A stretch of 64,000 bases of DNA from a virus. Under the pieces are notes generated by a model. The model saw nothing but the letters and a program-made list of their open reading frames with translations, was not told where the DNA came from and made no database searches. Of this stretch, positions 63,695-64,000 are shown one piece after another; position 1 is the first letter of the stretch, and the number at the start of each line of letters is the position of its first letter. The translations under genes and the position numbers were made by a program. The stretch spans positions 57,145 through 121,144 of the IMG/VR virus record IMGVR_UViG_3300017917_000733; one strand, 5' to 3'.

Positions 63695-63718
63695 CAAACG
63701 ACATAATGATTGACGAAT

Positions 63719-63726
63719 GATAAATA
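63719..63726 (+). promoter_or_regulatory. T4-type late promoter
   Basis: GATAAATA, 19 nt before ATG 63746 of the HNH endonuclease. Confidence 0.6.
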
Positions 63727-63745
63727 AGTATATCAGGAGACAATT

Positions 63746-64000
63746 ATGAGTTACAGAAAAATTTGGGAAGCACACAACGGACCTATACCAAAAGACGCTG
63801 ATGGTCGTAGTTATGAAATACATCACATTGACGGGAACCACCAAAACAACGATATCAACAACTTGCGGTTAGCAACGATCCAAGAACATTATGATATACA
63901 TTTTTCGCAAGGTGACTATGGTGCGTGTTTAGCAATAATCATGCGTATGAGTGTTCCAGTTGATGTAGCCAAAAAATTACAGAGTAAACTTAGCAAAGCA
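63746..64000 (+). CDS. HNH homing endonuclease (5' part, runs off window)
   Basis: ATG 63746 with RBS AGGAGA; 85 codons with no stop before the window edge. The HNH pattern is intact: YEIHHIDGNHQNNDINNLRL (~27-46) with the His pair and the Asn, followed by ATIQEHYDIHF carrying the last His. The first 25 residues (SYRKIWEAHNGPIPKDADGR) are typical of phage HNH enzymes that act on virion or replication genes. Confidence 0.88.
   Translation, partial: MSYRKIWEAHNGPIPKDADGRSYEIHHIDGNHQNNDINNLRLATIQEHYDIHFSQGDYGACLAIIMRMSVPVDVAKKLQSKLSKA

Noticed and set aside
1-64000. CRISPR arrays, insertion sequences, integrase or attachment sites
   Set aside because: I see no regularly spaced repeats, transposase or integrase genes; the content is that of a lytic T4-like phage.

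Overview
The window is a 64 kb piece of an AT-rich tailed-phage genome of the T4 superfamily (contractile-tail myovirus type). The diagnostic genes are uvsX, uvsY, uvsW, gp32 single-stranded DNA-binding protein, a gp62-like clamp-loader subunit, rIIA/rIIB and a T4-type large terminase. Late promoters of T4 type (TATAAATA and close variants) are scattered through it, as are free-standing homing endonucleases. The likely host is a freshwater betaproteobacterium. That is an inference from a two-piece, permuted tmRNA encoding the tag ANDEQFALAA and from a BPSL0761-family gene.

Layout. 1-4.3 kb (minus strand): three consecutive radical-SAM genes, the last running off the window. 4.3-9.4 kb: a conserved mini-protein, a carbamoyltransferase, a 912-aa protein with seven degenerate glycosyltransferase-like repeats, and a class I glutamine amidotransferase. 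9.45-9.79 kb: the permuted tmRNA and its terminator. 9.9-11.5 kb: a moron-like pair (a DUF4214-like protein and an outer-membrane beta-barrel), each followed by a terminator. 11.5-13 kb: a glycosyltransferase-like gene, a tRNA whose best anticodon reading is CUA (amber), and a gene with an in-frame TAG at codon 3. 14-18.2 kb: a metabolic cassette (SbtA-like bicarbonate permease, AhpC, DOPA-dioxygenase-like, class II aldolase, TerC, AhpD). 18.2-23.9 kb: early genes with strong sigma70-type promoters, including a MoxR ATPase and a VWA/metallopeptidase partner. 23.9-29.3 kb: DHFR, methyltransferase, thymidylate synthase, epimerase, radical SAM and DegT aminotransferase, nearly all with overlapping start and stop codons. 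29.3-30.3 kb: spanin-like lysis genes. 30.3-39.3 kb: virion genes and the terminase. 39.4-44.2 kb: gp32, uvsX, uvsY and a homing endonuclease. 44.2-55.6 kb: more early genes, rIIA/rIIB, two AAA+ ATPases, a SleB-type hydrolase and a second homing endonuclease. 55.6-59.9 kb: uvsW, gp62-like and a zinc-finger protein. 59.9-63.7 kb: a tandem array of short, diverged paralogues that are translationally coupled. The window ends inside an HNH endonuclease.

Regulation. Early promoters are TTGACA-ATAAAT-N11-TAYAAT with a 17-bp spacer, and seven of them carry the same inverted repeat AATACNNGTATT across the expected start site. Several early genes start 6-8 nt after the -10 box and are probably leaderless. 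Late promoters precede virion, lysis and endonuclease genes. Of roughly 90 complete genes only one ends in TAG, which fits the amber-reading tRNA.
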